From: Paenibacillus jilunlii
Lineage (GTDB): Bacteria; Bacillota; Bacilli; Paenibacillales; Paenibacillaceae
DNA: 64,000 nucleotides
Direction of reading: 5' to 3'
Assembly (NCBI RefSeq): GCF_900102965.1
Contig: NZ_FNGM01000002.1
Location: 238,559-302,558 of the forward strand
Shown: positions 1-9,124 of the stretch, in pieces
How the letters are laid out: every line of letters starts with the position of its first letter
How positions within the stretch are numbered: position 1 is the first letter of the stretch
Notes under the pieces: model-generated
The model's input: the letters and a program-made list of their open reading frames with translations, nothing else
Told to the model about the DNA's origin: nothing
Databases searched by the model: none
Program-made: the position numbers and the translations under genes

Positions 1-53
1 TTCTCCCTGGCGCTTTCTACATGAAGCAGCACCATCTTCTCATTGTTATGCAT
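1..53 (-). CDS. 5' end of an off-window gene
   Basis: A start codon at 51-53 on the minus strand opens a frame that runs off the left edge. It reads MHNNEKMVLLHVESARE. A purine-rich AGGGGGTGG ribosome site lies just upstream. Only 17 residues are visible, so no family can be assigned. Confidence 0.5.
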   Translation of the reverse strand, partial: MHNNEKMVLLHVESARE

Positions 54-147
54 AGTTCCACCCCCTTCATGTAATATTTTAGTACAAGCTGTCAAAATGC
101 GGAATTTGAATAAAGTGAAAACAGCTGAGTGCCGCTAATGGTAGGGG

Positions 148-179
148 CAAAAGAAAAGAACCGATCAACTCCGGTTCTT
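148..179 (-). terminator. Intrinsic terminator, minus strand
   Basis: The arms AAGAACCG (156-163) and CGGTTCTT (172-179) form an 8-bp stem. On the minus strand the stem is followed by a T-rich tail (TTTCTTTT). It sits directly after the broken regulator gene at 189 and would end its transcript. Confidence 0.6.
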
Positions 180-188
180 CTAAATATG

Positions 189-609
189 CTACTTCCTATT
201 GTCGTGAAATGGATACTCCTTACTTAGCCCCCAGCACCATGAGTCATATAACTTTTTGTACAAACTTGTTTGTTCCTGCAATGCTTCTGAGTGGTATTTT
301 TCAAACAACACTACACATTTAACTATATTATAATCGTTTCCCATTTTAACAGATGATTCCAAACTACCCATTAAGTAATTAAATCCATTCTCAAATCTTT
401 CATGTCTCAAGTAATATGTAGCTAATTCAATAAGTAATTATATCCACGTATAATGAAGCATAGTATATAGCCTTCTGATAATCCCCACATTTATCACAAA
501 CTAATGACCTCAATAAAGAAGCATATAGAATGTAATAGATAAGCGGGCGCGTTGGTTGCTTCCTCCATCTCCGCCAATATCGTGGGTGCAGGCTCCATTT
601 TGCGACCAC
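189..609 (-). pseudogene. Remnant of an HTH/TPR-type regulator
   Basis: Two minus-strand reading frames join into one helical, Tyr/Leu-rich repeat protein. The upstream part (about 427-560) contains GDYQKAIYYASLYVDI. The downstream part (189-410, extended upstream in its frame) continues as ELATYYLRHERFENGFNYL. They are in different frames, and the change falls near 430-440 where the first frame stops at TGA. The pattern resembles the C-terminal tetratricopeptide half of XRE-type regulators of Bacillales. No N-terminal helix-turn-helix half is visible upstream, so the gene is both truncated and frameshifted. The family assignment is an inference; the frame break is read directly. Confidence 0.45.
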
Positions 610-743
610 CTTTCACAATTAAAACCAATAACTAGAATAATAACCCTATTATTATACAAAATATAACAGCGGTCAATACTCACTACCGCGACTTTTCGAA
701 CACTCTGGCGACTCTGCCGGGGGTCAAACAATAGTATGTTAAA

Positions 744-781
744 ATGTTGGTACATTACCGGATTGTAAACCAGACCAACAT
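744..781 (+). promoter_or_regulatory. Inverted repeat in the leader of the Imm30-like gene
   Basis: ATGTTGGT (744-751) and ACCAACAT (774-781) are perfect inverted 8-mers. The right arm ends one base before the AGGGGG ribosome site (782-787). This could be an operator or a leader hairpin that affects translation. No protein binding it can be named. Confidence 0.35.
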
Positions 782-796
782 AGGGGGAATCACAAG

Positions 797-1252
797 TTGA
801 ATATGTATCCCGGGATTGCCCAGTTATATCATAACCGTCTGCTGCGGACGGAGCTGGAATGCGAGGCTTTTGATCTGGCGCTGGAGGGGTTGGCCGGAGA
901 CACGGAGGATGCGGTGATCCACCAAATCTTCAACGTTTTTGACGACGATACCGAGCAGGAGGACGTTATGTTCGGACTTGTCCATTTCGTGGAAAGCTAC
1001 CAGATGGAGATGTACCTTACCCAGTTGCTGGAGTCGCTGCCGGACATGCTGGAGAATGCACGCAACTGGGCCATTGTGCTGAACCAGAGAATCCTTGAGG
1101 ATGACCTCTGCCGCAGAGAGTACGCCGATATCGCTGCCGGCATGACGCCAAGGATCAAGAGATCGCTGGCTTTTCTGCTGGAGGAAATCAAAGAGGACAA
1201 CCCAAGGCTATACGAGCGCAAGGTCAATGCTATCCTTGGACAATTGAAATGA
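797..1252 (+). CDS. Imm30-like immunity protein, orphan
   Basis: A 151-residue acidic cytoplasmic protein with no signal peptide or membrane segment. The central motif DDDTEQEDVMFGLVHFVES and the C-terminal EEIKEDNPRLYE match what I remember of the Imm30 family, immunity proteins that neutralise polymorphic or contact-dependent toxins. The start is taken as TTG at 797, nine bases after AGGGGG; the in-frame ATG at 803 would lie farther away. No toxin gene, WXG100/LXG protein or secretion gene is adjacent, so it appears to be an orphan immunity gene, perhaps left after toxin loss or kept as protection against neighbours. Family assignment is by memory of the motif. Confidence 0.6.
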   Translation: MNMYPGIAQLYHNRLLRTELECEAFDLALEGLAGDTEDAVIHQIFNVFDDDTEQEDVMFGLVHFVESYQMEMYLTQLLESLPDMLENARNWAIVLNQRILEDDLCRREYADIAAGMTPRIKRSLAFLLEEIKEDNPRLYERKVNAILGQLK

Positions 1253-1281
1253 AGACCGCTCTCCAGCCTGGGGGGAACAAG

Positions 1282-1767
1282 TCAGCGGAGCTTGAAGGTT
1301 TTTACGATTTTTGGCACATCGTCATTCACCATGCTGGACAGGATGCGGATGGGTCTGCCATATCTTTTGTAATCATAGTCATCGCCTTTGGCGTTCAGGA
1401 ACTCTTCAGGCAGCTCACTGGGAAGCGCATAGGCATAAATCCGCCCATTACGCACAGCCAGCCGGATGATTGGGGACTCATCATAGCCCTCTTCAATCCA
1501 CTTCTTCAGCGTCATCCGGTACACCAGCAGAGTGAGCGCCGATTCATAAATCTTCCCTTTGTATTTAAAAAGGAAATACACAGCGTACTCCGCATCGTCC
1601 AGCCGGGAGCTTCTTCTAACCACTGTGTAGCATTTCCATCTGCGGGGGAGCCTGATGCTGAAGCCATACTTGGAGTTACGGTAGAGCAGTGTTCTGGGCG
1701 AACCTGTGCGGGGAACGGAACGGTTCCTTTGTACTGCCAGCTTTCTTGTCCGGGCAATAGGCTTCAT
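1282..1767 (-). CDS. Conserved hypothetical basic protein
   Basis: A 161-residue protein with a strongly basic N-terminus (many Arg/Lys in the first 35 residues), then a beta-rich part beginning YRNSKYGFSIRLPRRWK. That phrase resembles the start of PsbP-like or lipoprotein-borne folds in Bacillales (SKYGFSIxLPxxW), but there is no signal peptide or lipobox here. The ATG at 1767 is chosen because AAAGGTG lies at the right distance; a GTG at 1776 would overlap that site. It is convergent with the Imm30-like gene. I do not recognise a function. Confidence 0.6.
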   Translation of the reverse strand: MKPIARTRKLAVQRNRSVPRTGSPRTLLYRNSKYGFSIRLPRRWKCYTVVRRSSRLDDAEYAVYFLFKYKGKIYESALTLLVYRMTLKKWIEEGYDESPIIRLAVRNGRIYAYALPSELPEEFLNAKGDDYDYKRYGRPIRILSSMVNDDVPKIVKTFKLR

Positions 1768-1966
1768 CACAATCACACCTTTCCGGGAATGAATTTCAGT
1801 ACATACGTATAATAGTCAGAATATTCATACACCCAGGAGTGTGACACCAAAAAAATGAGCAGTATTATTTTGATTACGGGACAGCGGCGCGGGCGGGATG
1901 GTATAGTATAGATCGGCTAAAATTTAATTTAACCCGCAATGAAACAAACGAAGGTGAATCTGTCCA

Positions 1967-4294
1967 ATGAACAAGCTTTTATTTCACAATATACCGCTCG
2001 GGGCTAGCGGCGAACGCATTCCGCAGGCGAAGACCGCCTCTGCCCGGACAAGCCGGGAGATGGTGAAGCCCGGGGACTCCGATGCCGCTTACTTCCGCAG
2101 GCTGGAGGAGGGCGGAATTCTGCTCAACTCCCCGCAAATCGCGGCGGTGCGGCATCATCTGGGCCCGCTGCTGACGCTGGCCGGGGCTGGCTCCGGCAAA
2201 ACCTCGGTACTGATCTGCAGAACCGGGTATTTGCTGTCGGTACGGGGCATCTCCCCAAGCCAGCTGCTGCTGCTGACATTCTCCAACAAAGCGGCGGCGG
2301 AAATGCGTGAACGGATTGCCCTGCTGCCAGGCGTCCGCGAGAGCGATGCCGCGCGCCTGCAGGCGCGTACGTTCCATTCTTTTTTTCTCTATTTCCTGCG
2401 CCGTCAGGGTCTTCAGCAGGAAATCTTCAATGAGACGCGCCGCCAGCACATTCTGCTGAAGCAAATCATGCGCGAGCTGGGTCTGCCTAAGGATGCCTAT
2501 CCGCCGGAAACCCTGCTCGCTCTGCTCTCCACCTGCAAGATGAATCTGGGCGAGCCGGAGAAGCTGCCGGAAACCTCAACCGCCGAGAAGGAAATGAAAG
2601 CGGTCCTGCTGCTGTATGAACAATGGAAGACCGACAATTTCAAAATCGACTTCGACGATGTGCTGCTGATCGCCTACCGCATGCTCCGGGAGAAGCCTGC
2701 GCTTTTGCTGGAGCTGCAGATGAGGTTTCTGTACGTAATGGTCGATGAGTTTCAGGATACCAATGCGCTGCAGTATGAGCTTGTCAAAATGATCGCCCAC
2801 CCGCAGCATAATCTGATGGTGGTCGGGGACGATGACCAGACGATCTACTCCTTCAACGGAGCCCGCAGCGAGTTCATTCTGGAGTTCGAGAAGCTGTATC
2901 CGGGCGCACGGGTCATCACGCTTGATATCAATTACCGTTCCGGCCCCGCGATTGTCGGCCTTGGCAATGGCATTATCCGCCACAATATGCGGAGGCGGCC
3001 CAAAACGCTGCAAGCGGCCCAAGGCAGCGGCCGCCAGCCCCGGTACCTGCGCCCGCAGACAGCGGACGAGGAAGCCGAGCAAATCGTGGAGCATATATTG
3101 AACGAGGTAGCCAGCGGGGCTAGAGCATACAGCGATTTCGCTCTGCTCTACCGTGCTTCCAGCAGCAACCGGGCTCTGCTGGAGCGGCTGCTCCTCCGCG
3201 ATGTCCCCTACGTCGATTACGGAGAAGGCCAACTGCTCTACGAGCATTGGCTGATCTCTCCGGTATTGGATCATCTGCGTTTGTCGCTGAACCGGCGAAA
3301 TTTCGCGGCAATGGAGAATATCCTGCCGACCCTGTATCTGAACCGGGAAAAGGGCATGAACCACATCCGCCGGATGGAGGCCGTTCAGCCTAAGCAGGGC
3401 CCGCTGATCCACCTGCTGTCCCTGCCGGGTATGGAGGACTTCAAAAGCGGGAAATTGCGTGAACGCCTGGAGCTGATCCGGGGCCTGATCCGGCTGACAC
3501 CGGTGCAGGCGATCCGCCAGATCCGCTCAAGCTTCTATGACTATTTCATCGAGGCCAATGATCGGCATCAGGCCACGCTCCACCGGGAAATGCTGAAAGA
3601 AATGCTTGATGAGCTGGAAGCCTCGGCAGAACGGTTCGACAGCCTCCCGGTGTTTCTGGAGTTCATCGGTAATGTGACCGAACGCAATGAGCTGAGCCGC
3701 CAGCCGGGACTAAAAGAACAGGGGAACCGGGTTGCCCTGATGACAATTCATAAGTCGAAGGGGCTGGAGTTCCCGGTTGTTTTTCTGATCGGGGCGTCAG
3801 AAGGCATCCTTCCCCACAGCTCCGCACTGGAAGGCGAGCGGCTGAAGGACCGGAAGACATCCCCTCCGCCAGGTGCACGGGACAGCAAGGTCATTGTAGG
3901 CAATACCGCTGGCCCCGCTGCACTTGAAGAGGAGCGGAGGCTGGCTTATGTGGCCGTGACCAGAGCCCGCGAAGAGCTGTTCATCAGCTCCCCGGCACGG
4001 CACCGGGGCAAAAAGGCAGAAGTCTCCAGATTTATGCTGTCCGCCTTCCGTTCTGCGGTACCGGCTGCTCCGGCTCCGGCAGCTGCTAACAGAACCCCGG
4101 CAGCAGTGCGGCACACTTCCGCCAGGTCCTCCGGGGGAAGAACGCACACTGTCCCCGTCTGGAAGTGCACCGGCAGCAGCTGTCCGGGCTGGACGCGCAT
4201 GAAGGCAGGCGGAGCCGAGGATCACCTGTCCTCCAAGCCCTGCCCGCTCTGCAGCTCTCCGATGGAGAAGAGCATGAGGGAGGTCCCGGTGTGA
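1967..4294 (+). CDS. UvrD/Rep-type ATP-dependent DNA helicase (YjcD-like)
   Basis: A 775-residue superfamily 1 3'-5' DNA helicase. Motifs appear in order: Walker A AGAGSGKTS (about 72-80), Ia TFSNKAAAEMRERI, II VDEFQDTN, III VGDDDQTIYSFNGA, IV INYRSGPAI, V TIHKSKGLEFPVVF and VI VAVTRAREELF. The C-terminus carries WKCTGSSC followed by PCPLC, two Cys pairs that look like a small zinc ribbon not found in PcrA. Length and layout fit the second UvrD-like helicase of Bacillus (YjcD) rather than PcrA. It would unwind DNA during repair or recombination. It stands alone, preceded by a GAAGGTG ribosome site. Confidence 0.85.
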   Translation: MNKLLFHNIPLGASGERIPQAKTASARTSREMVKPGDSDAAYFRRLEEGGILLNSPQIAAVRHHLGPLLTLAGAGSGKTSVLICRTGYLLSVRGISPSQLLLLTFSNKAAAEMRERIALLPGVRESDAARLQARTFHSFFLYFLRRQGLQQEIFNETRRQHILLKQIMRELGLPKDAYPPETLLALLSTCKMNLGEPEKLPETSTAEKEMKAVLLLYEQWKTDNFKIDFDDVLLIAYRMLREKPALLLELQMRFLYVMVDEFQDTNALQYELVKMIAHPQHNLMVVGDDDQTIYSFNGARSEFILEFEKLYPGARVITLDINYRSGPAIVGLGNGIIRHNMRRRPKTLQAAQGSGRQPRYLRPQTADEEAEQIVEHILNEVASGARAYSDFALLYRASSSNRALLERLLLRDVPYVDYGEGQLLYEHWLISPVLDHLRLSLNRRNFAAMENILPTLYLNREKGMNHIRRMEAVQPKQGPLIHLLSLPGMEDFKSGKLRERLELIRGLIRLTPVQAIRQIRSSFYDYFIEANDRHQATLHREMLKEMLDELEASAERFDSLPVFLEFIGNVTERNELSRQPGLKEQGNRVALMTIHKSKGLEFPVVFLIGASEGILPHSSALEGERLKDRKTSPPPGARDSKVIVGNTAGPAALEEERRLAYVAVTRAREELFISSPARHRGKKAEVSRFMLSAFRSAVPAAPAPAAANRTPAAVRHTSARSSGGRTHTVPVWKCTGSSCPGWTRMKAGGAEDHLSSKPCPLCSSPMEKSMREVPV

Positions 4295-4477
4295 TCTTGC
4301 CGGAGGTAAGCGCGGAGGGACACCGGATGGGATGAGACAGTTACTCTCAATGGACACGTCATTGAAGAGGCCTTCTGGACCTGAAGGAACGATATAACGG
4401 CTACTGAGTCCGAAACAACCGGAAAAGCAGACCTTTTCGTAAAATACGGCCTCCCTGCCCGCTTCCCTCCGCACAGT

Positions 4478-4770
4478 TTAGCGTGGCTCGGAGAACCCTT
4501 TATGAGTCCTTTAGTAATCTCAAGTGGAAAAAGGGCAACTAATTTGCCCGAGTACCCCATTCTCCGCAGGTTAAGTGGAAAAAGGGTAACTAATTCAGCT
4601 CATTTCGCCCCTGACTAGGAAATATAGCCCATCTAAGTTCCCTTTTTCCACTTAAATCTCATATATATTGATTTTCAAGAGAAATAAGTTCCTTTTTTCC
4701 AACTAATACTGTTCACCTGCTTCTTCGCAAGCGTTAGCTGGAAACAGGCTATCGCTTCTGGCTGATTTCT
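4478..4770. repeat. R1 dispersed repeat, copy 1
   Basis: Gene-free stretch holding four related motifs: two AAGTGGAAAAAGGG (near 4522 and 4573) and two in opposite sense, AAGTTCCCTTTTTCCACTT (near 4635) and AAGTTCCTTTTTTCCAACT (near 4686). Their opposed orientation lets the whole block fold on itself. The same order of motifs and linking sequence recurs at 37.5 kb and 56.8 kb. Confidence 0.75.
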
Positions 4771-4880
4771 ACCGGTTTGAGTGAATTCGCTGAATCGGCT
4801 GAATCCGCTGAATTCGCGCCTGCTTAATCCCCGGGGTTATAGGATTTTAACCATAATAAAGAGTTTCTATAAAAGAGAAC

Positions 4881-4917
4881 AAAAATGACCGTCACTATTA
4901 TAGTAACGGTCATTTTT
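4881..4917. terminator. Bidirectional terminator-like hairpin
   Basis: AAAAATGACCGT (4881-4892) pairs with ACGGTCATTTTT (4906-4917), with further pairing inside. The A-run on one side and T-run on the other suit termination in either direction. It lies 3' to the minus-strand gene at 4986 and after the R1 repeat that follows the helicase. Confidence 0.7.
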
Positions 4918-4985
4918 GTATTAAATAGAAATTGCACAGGGTACTGATCCGGCACCGGACAATACCTACTATACGGGCCTTTTAT

Positions 4986-5222
4986 TCAGGTCCAGGCCCA
5001 CAGGAAACCATCGCGGTCCCAGGCGATTCTCCCGCCATGCAGCTTGCGGAAAGCCTTCTTCACATCCTTGGACAAGGAGGCGTTCCCGTTCTCATTCACA
5101 TATACAAACTGCTCGCCAAAATTGGCCTTCACATATTCTATCGCTGCGGTTTGGTACAAGGTTCCCGTAAAACGGATCTCCTTGACCATCCATTCCGCTA
5201 CCTCTTGTGCGGTTGCTTCCAT
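4986..5222 (-). CDS. Small DUF6953-like protein
   Basis: A 78-residue protein opening with MEATAQEVAEWMVKEI and containing YVNENGNASL and KAFRKLHGGRIAWDR. This pattern matches my memory of DUF6953, a small winged-helix-like family of unknown role common in Bacillales. It is cytoplasmic with no membrane segment. It is read away from the helicase and ends near the bidirectional terminator at 4881-4917. A ribosome site (AAGGAG) lies before the ATG at 5222. Confidence 0.6.
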   Translation of the reverse strand: MEATAQEVAEWMVKEIRFTGTLYQTAAIEYVKANFGEQFVYVNENGNASLSKDVKKAFRKLHGGRIAWDRDGFLWAWT

Positions 5223-5511
5223 CCAGGTACTGCTCCTTCCTGTAAATCCCTCTAAAATGCTTCCCCATTATAGCATGAATATGGCTAGTCGGGAGGTTCA
5301 CCGGACGGGGCCGTTTGGTGCGGGAGGGGACACGCAGAAGACGCTAGCGTAAGGGATTAGATGATGGGTTGGATGGTGGTGGGTGATGGGTTGGATGACT
5401 GGACTGGACGGTGGGACTATATTGATAGAACTAAAAAACTTTATGAACCATGCAGTCACCCCTAGCGGGAAAAGGTTCATAATTGATCTCGTTTGGCCTA
5501 TGGAAGTTCCT

Positions 5512-5650
5512 ATGTGGGAAAAAGTATCACTAATTCGGCTAAAAGTGGCCGTATGGGACGAATATGCACCAATTAGGTGTACAAAATCCAACTAAAACCT
5601 GCTGTAGCCGGGATTTTCGGTGCATTAGTTTTACTTTTTTCCACTTAGCT
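5512..5650. repeat. R1 dispersed repeat, partial copy
   Basis: TGTGGGAAAAAGTATCACTAATTC (from 5514) and, about 115 bases later, the opposite-sense TTTTACTTTTTTCCACTTAG. These are diverged outer motifs of the R1 element. The flanking stretch 5230-5510 has a low-complexity GGATGATGGGTTGG section (about 5350-5415) and no supportable gene. Confidence 0.55.
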
Positions 5651-5734
5651 TTAGTTCCTGATGAGCTTCATTGCGTTCCCCAAGCTTTTCAAGTTCTCCA
5701 GTTCAGTTCATATAGATGTACGAGTGTATTTTGT

Positions 5735-5935
5735 GCAACAGAATGCCGTCCCACAGATACAAATTATCATTCTAATGCACTTCATACAGCAGAATTTCTA
5801 TAATCCGCTGAATTTTACCTGAATCCTTGATTTCTAATGTACAAAGTACAATAGAATCCGTTTTGGGGCGTTTTTTTTGGACATCTGCTGTACAAAGTGC
5901 AATTGAATGGAGTTTCCCGATAGAAAAGCGGGCCA
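5735..5935. repeat. TGTACAAAGTGCAAT-type repeats
   Basis: Two direct copies of a motif (TGTACAAAGTACAATAGAAT near 5839 and TGTACAAAGTGCAATTGAAT near 5889), plus an opposite-sense version TTTTGTGCAACAGAAT near 5731-5746. They fill a gene-free stretch between 5650 and 6070. No coding signal was seen there. Confidence 0.5.
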
Positions 5936-6073
5936 GTGACTGTTAAGTATAGCGTCAGAGCTAATCTTATGGCTTTGACAGCTGTTCCATGCTCATTCAC
6001 CTAAGGTTTTCTTCCTGAAAATCTAAGGTTGAACGCTCTGCCAGCCGCAGCCTCGTCGCATAATCCGCAGGCA

Positions 6074-6955
6074 TCACCGCAGCTGCTGCAGTGCTGTTAC
6101 TTCTTCCTGCGGCTGAGGGGCTGGCGGTACCATCGGCGGCAACCCCTCCGTAGTCATCGCCGCTGAAGGCTGAATGCCAAGGCAATGGCACATTAACGGA
6201 GCAAGCCGCAGCTGGGGCAGCGCCTGGATTTCTTGTTCCGGTGAAAGTACCTTTTCACCAAAAGCATATAAAGGCACATGCCGCTCCGCCGGAGTGACCC
6301 CGCCGTGGCAGCCGTTCACATTCATCCCATGATCAGCAGTAACCAGCACCGTATAGCCCTGCTCCATCCACTGCGGAAGCAGCGTAGCGAGCAATCCGTC
6401 TACCCGGCGGACCGCCAGCTCATACTCCTTGCTTTCCCCTCCATAGCGATGCCCGGCATCGTCGATATTCATTGTATGAATATACAGGAAATGCGGGTCG
6501 TAGGCCGCCCGCAAATATTCAGCATCTGCGAATACATGGCTGTCCGGGTAATGATCCTCGAAATAAAAGCTGCCGTGCTGAATCGGCTTCAGCACATTAT
6601 GCTGATGCCTGTCGGAGACCGGATTAAAGGGGACCGAGCTGTACAGCTCGCTGACCCAGTGATATGCGGCAGCCGCCGTACGCAGATTGGCGGCAACGGC
6701 AAGATGGAACACACTTTGCTCACGGCTCAGTCTGGCTATATGATTGGCGGTAATTCCATTTCTCGATACCGGTGTGCCGGTCAGCAGCACCTCATAGAGA
6801 GGACGTGACAGACTTGGCAGCTCTGACTGCACCTTGTAGCACGACAGCTGTCCCTGCTCCACCAGATGCTCCATGTACCCCAGATATTTGCGGGCAGCAT
6901 CATAGCGCAGCCCGTCGAGCACAACCACTATAAGCTTGCTTGCTGTTTCCGTCAT
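6074..6955 (-). CDS. Alkaline-phosphatase-superfamily phosphodiesterase/hydrolase
   Basis: A 293-residue cytoplasmic enzyme of the alkaline phosphatase/nucleotide pyrophosphatase fold. Metal and nucleophile signatures are visible: VVVLDGLRYD (Asp14), LPSLSRPLYE with the likely Ser nucleophile (48 or 50), HTMNIDDAGHRYG, TADHGMN and a late CHGG histidine. These are the two-metal ligands of the family. No signal peptide is present. It is the last gene of a five-gene minus-strand operon with a 2-aminoethylphosphonate/iron-type ABC importer, so it probably hydrolyses an imported phosphoester or phosphonate such as phosphonoacetate. The substrate is an inference. AAGGAGGCGG precedes the ATG. Confidence 0.75.
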   Translation of the reverse strand: MTETASKLIVVVLDGLRYDAARKYLGYMEHLVEQGQLSCYKVQSELPSLSRPLYEVLLTGTPVSRNGITANHIARLSREQSVFHLAVAANLRTAAAAYHWVSELYSSVPFNPVSDRHQHNVLKPIQHGSFYFEDHYPDSHVFADAEYLRAAYDPHFLYIHTMNIDDAGHRYGGESKEYELAVRRVDGLLATLLPQWMEQGYTVLVTADHGMNVNGCHGGVTPAERHVPLYAFGEKVLSPEQEIQALPQLRLAPLMCHCLGIQPSAAMTTEGLPPMVPPAPQPQEEVTALQQLR

Positions 6956-7179
6956 GAGTATCTCCGCCTCCTTAACATCTTAGTTCGCTATGACTATGCG
7001 CTTGCAGTGGCTTTTGCCCTGGACCTCTCATTACACAACCACTACCCGTGAGTTGCTCCTGTACACAAATTGAAATGGACTGGATTCACGATTTGCTCCA
7101 CTCTTAGCCTGCCTTGACGCACAAGCTGCCCTTCAATGGCTAATTCCCCCAGCTACTCTCACTGCTATTTATGCCATAT

Positions 7180-8223
7180 CTATGCCCCTTCCTGCTCCAG
7201 ATGCAGCAGCTGGGCAGGATCAAGCAGCAGGGTCACACGATCCCCTTCCCGCACCCGCAGCCAGCGGCCGTCATTCAGCAGGTCTACCGTAAGATGAACG
7301 CCTTCAGCCACGACAGCAGCGCGGATGATATTGCCCAGAATCGACACGGCCTGGACCTGTCCGTGCACATCCATCATGCCATCCGCATCATCCTGGATCG
7401 CTTCGCCTTCGGCAAGCAGTGTCACCGCCTCGGGGCGGATGGCGAAACGGTCGGCGCGGCTGTCAATTCTGCGGAACAGCTTGAGCGCCTCCGCCCGGTT
7501 GAAGACGTTGTAGCTGCCCATGAACCGGGCAGCGAATTCCGTGCGCGGCGCAGTATAGAGCTGCTCCGGAGAGCCTTCCTGAACCATCCGCCCCTGGTTC
7601 ATGATACAGATCCGGTCCGAGAGAATCAGCGCTTCCTCCTGGTCGTGGGTGACGAACAGCGTCGTCATGCCGAGCCGCCGCTGGATATCGCGGATTTCCG
7701 CGCGCAGATTCTTGCGGATTTTGGCGTCGAGCGCGCTGAGCGGTTCGTCCAGCAGCAGCAGCTTGGGCTGGACGGCCAGCGAGCGGGCCAGCGCCACCCG
7801 CTGCTGCTGTCCGCCGGACAGCGACTGCGGATAGACATCGCGCTTGTCTTCGAGATCGACCAGCGCCAGCAGCTCTTCGCACCGGCTGCGCCGGGCAGCC
7901 GGAGCAACCCCGCGCATACGCATCCCGTATTCCACATTCTGACTAACCGTCAGATTGGGGAACAGTGCATAGGATTGGAACACCATGCCCACATCCCTGC
8001 TGCGCGGCGGCAGCTTCGTCAGCTCCTTGCCTGCGAGCAGAATGCTGCCGCTGTCCAGCTCGGTCAGTCCGGCAATACAGCGCAGGAGCGTGCTTTTGCC
8101 GCAGCCTGAAGGGCCCAGCAGCGTAACAAGCTCCCCTTCGCCAATATTTAGATCGACGCCAGCCAGCACCGGGGCATCGCCAAACCTTTTGCGGATGCCT
8201 TGCAGCTTGAGATAATCATTCAT
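7180..8223 (-). CDS. ABC transporter ATP-binding protein (Fe3+/putrescine/2-AEP type)
   Basis: A 347-residue ATPase with Walker A GPSGCGKST, signature LSGGQQQRVALARSL, Walker B LLLLDEPLSALD and the switch His in FVTHDQEEAL. The last ~100 residues fit a TOBE regulatory domain, usual for PotA/FbpC/PhnT-type subunits. Start at 8223 (MNDYLKLQG) is chosen because an AGGGGGGG site lies just upstream. It energises the permease pair encoded immediately upstream (8324-10044). The gap to the permease is about 100 bases. Confidence 0.85.
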   Translation of the reverse strand: MNDYLKLQGIRKRFGDAPVLAGVDLNIGEGELVTLLGPSGCGKSTLLRCIAGLTELDSGSILLAGKELTKLPPRSRDVGMVFQSYALFPNLTVSQNVEYGMRMRGVAPAARRSRCEELLALVDLEDKRDVYPQSLSGGQQQRVALARSLAVQPKLLLLDEPLSALDAKIRKNLRAEIRDIQRRLGMTTLFVTHDQEEALILSDRICIMNQGRMVQEGSPEQLYTAPRTEFAARFMGSYNVFNRAEALKLFRRIDSRADRFAIRPEAVTLLAEGEAIQDDADGMMDVHGQVQAVSILGNIIRAAVVAEGVHLTVDLLNDGRWLRVREGDRVTLLLDPAQLLHLEQEGA

Positions 8224-8323
8224 TTCCGTACCCCCCCTTATATAAATTGAACTTTTGATCTTCATATTAGGTCTCCGCAACTTACCTTTTTATTCATTTT
8301 TAAAGTTCATCTTATAAGAAGCC

Positions 8324-9124
8324 TTACTTCGCCTGTCCTTTAATCTTCATCCCCAGCTTCATCAGCACCGCCGACAGCAGCAGAATAAATACAAAATAGG
8401 AGATCGCTATCGCACTGGCCAAATGTCCGCTTTCCCCGACCCGCCGGAACAAATACACCTGGATCGTCTGGATGTGCCCCCCGACCAGCATGTTCGTCAG
8501 CACGAACTCCCCAAACAGCACGGAGAAGGACAGCAGCGCAGAGACCATAACCCCCGGCCAGATATTCGGCAGAATCACATTTACAAAAGCGGACCGTCTT
8601 CTGGCCCCGAGCAGCTCGGCGGCGTTCAGCAGCTCTACAGCGGATACGCTGAGCAGACTGTTGCGGATGCCCTGATACATATAAGGCAGAATGACCACAA
8701 AATAGGCCCCGACCAGCAAATAGGCGGTCCCGGAAATGTCAAAGGGGCCGGAGGAATAAGCGCGGATGAGGCCCACTGCCGCCACCACCCCCGGCACCGC
8801 ATAAGGCAGAACGACAACCCCCTTCATGAAGCTCTCCCAGCGCGGGAAATACACGGTAATCACAAAAACTGCCGGCAGCATCACGGCGAGACTGAGCAGC
8901 ACGCTGATTACACACAGATACAGTGAGGTCCACAGCGCCTCCAGAAAACGGATATCCTGGAACATGTCGCGGAACCAGCCTAATGTCCAACTGCGGGGGA
9001 GCAGCGTATTCTGCCAATCCTGGGCAAAAGCGTACAGCCCCGTTGCCAGTAGCGGCAGCAGCAAATAGACCATGAGCAGGAGCATGAAGGTACGCGGGGC
9101 GATCCCCGCCTTACGCGTATTCAT
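8324..9124 (-). CDS. ABC transporter permease (PotC/PhnV type)
   Basis: A 266-residue integral membrane protein with about six hydrophobic segments and a binding-protein-dependent transport motif in the ELLGARRRSAFVNVILPNIW region (EAA loop that docks the ATPase). Its start overlaps the end of the preceding permease by four bases (ATGA at 9121-9124), typical of translational coupling. With that permease it forms the channel of the importer. Substrate is not determined by sequence; the family includes 2-aminoethylphosphonate, iron and polyamine systems. Confidence 0.8.
   Translation of the reverse strand: MNTRKAGIAPRTFMLLLMVYLLLPLLATGLYAFAQDWQNTLLPRSWTLGWFRDMFQDIRFLEALWTSLYLCVISVLLSLAVMLPAVFVITVYFPRWESFMKGVVVLPYAVPGVVAAVGLIRAYSSGPFDISGTAYLLVGAYFVVILPYMYQGIRNSLLSVSAVELLNAAELLGARRRSAFVNVILPNIWPGVMVSALLSFSVLFGEFVLTNMLVGGHIQTIQVYLFRRVGESGHLASAIAISYFVFILLLSAVLMKLGMKIKGQAK

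Noticed and set aside
5340..5800. Short plus-strand ORFs of 70-80 codons
   Set aside because: They cover low-complexity GGATGATGG sequence and R1 repeat motifs, without ribosome sites.
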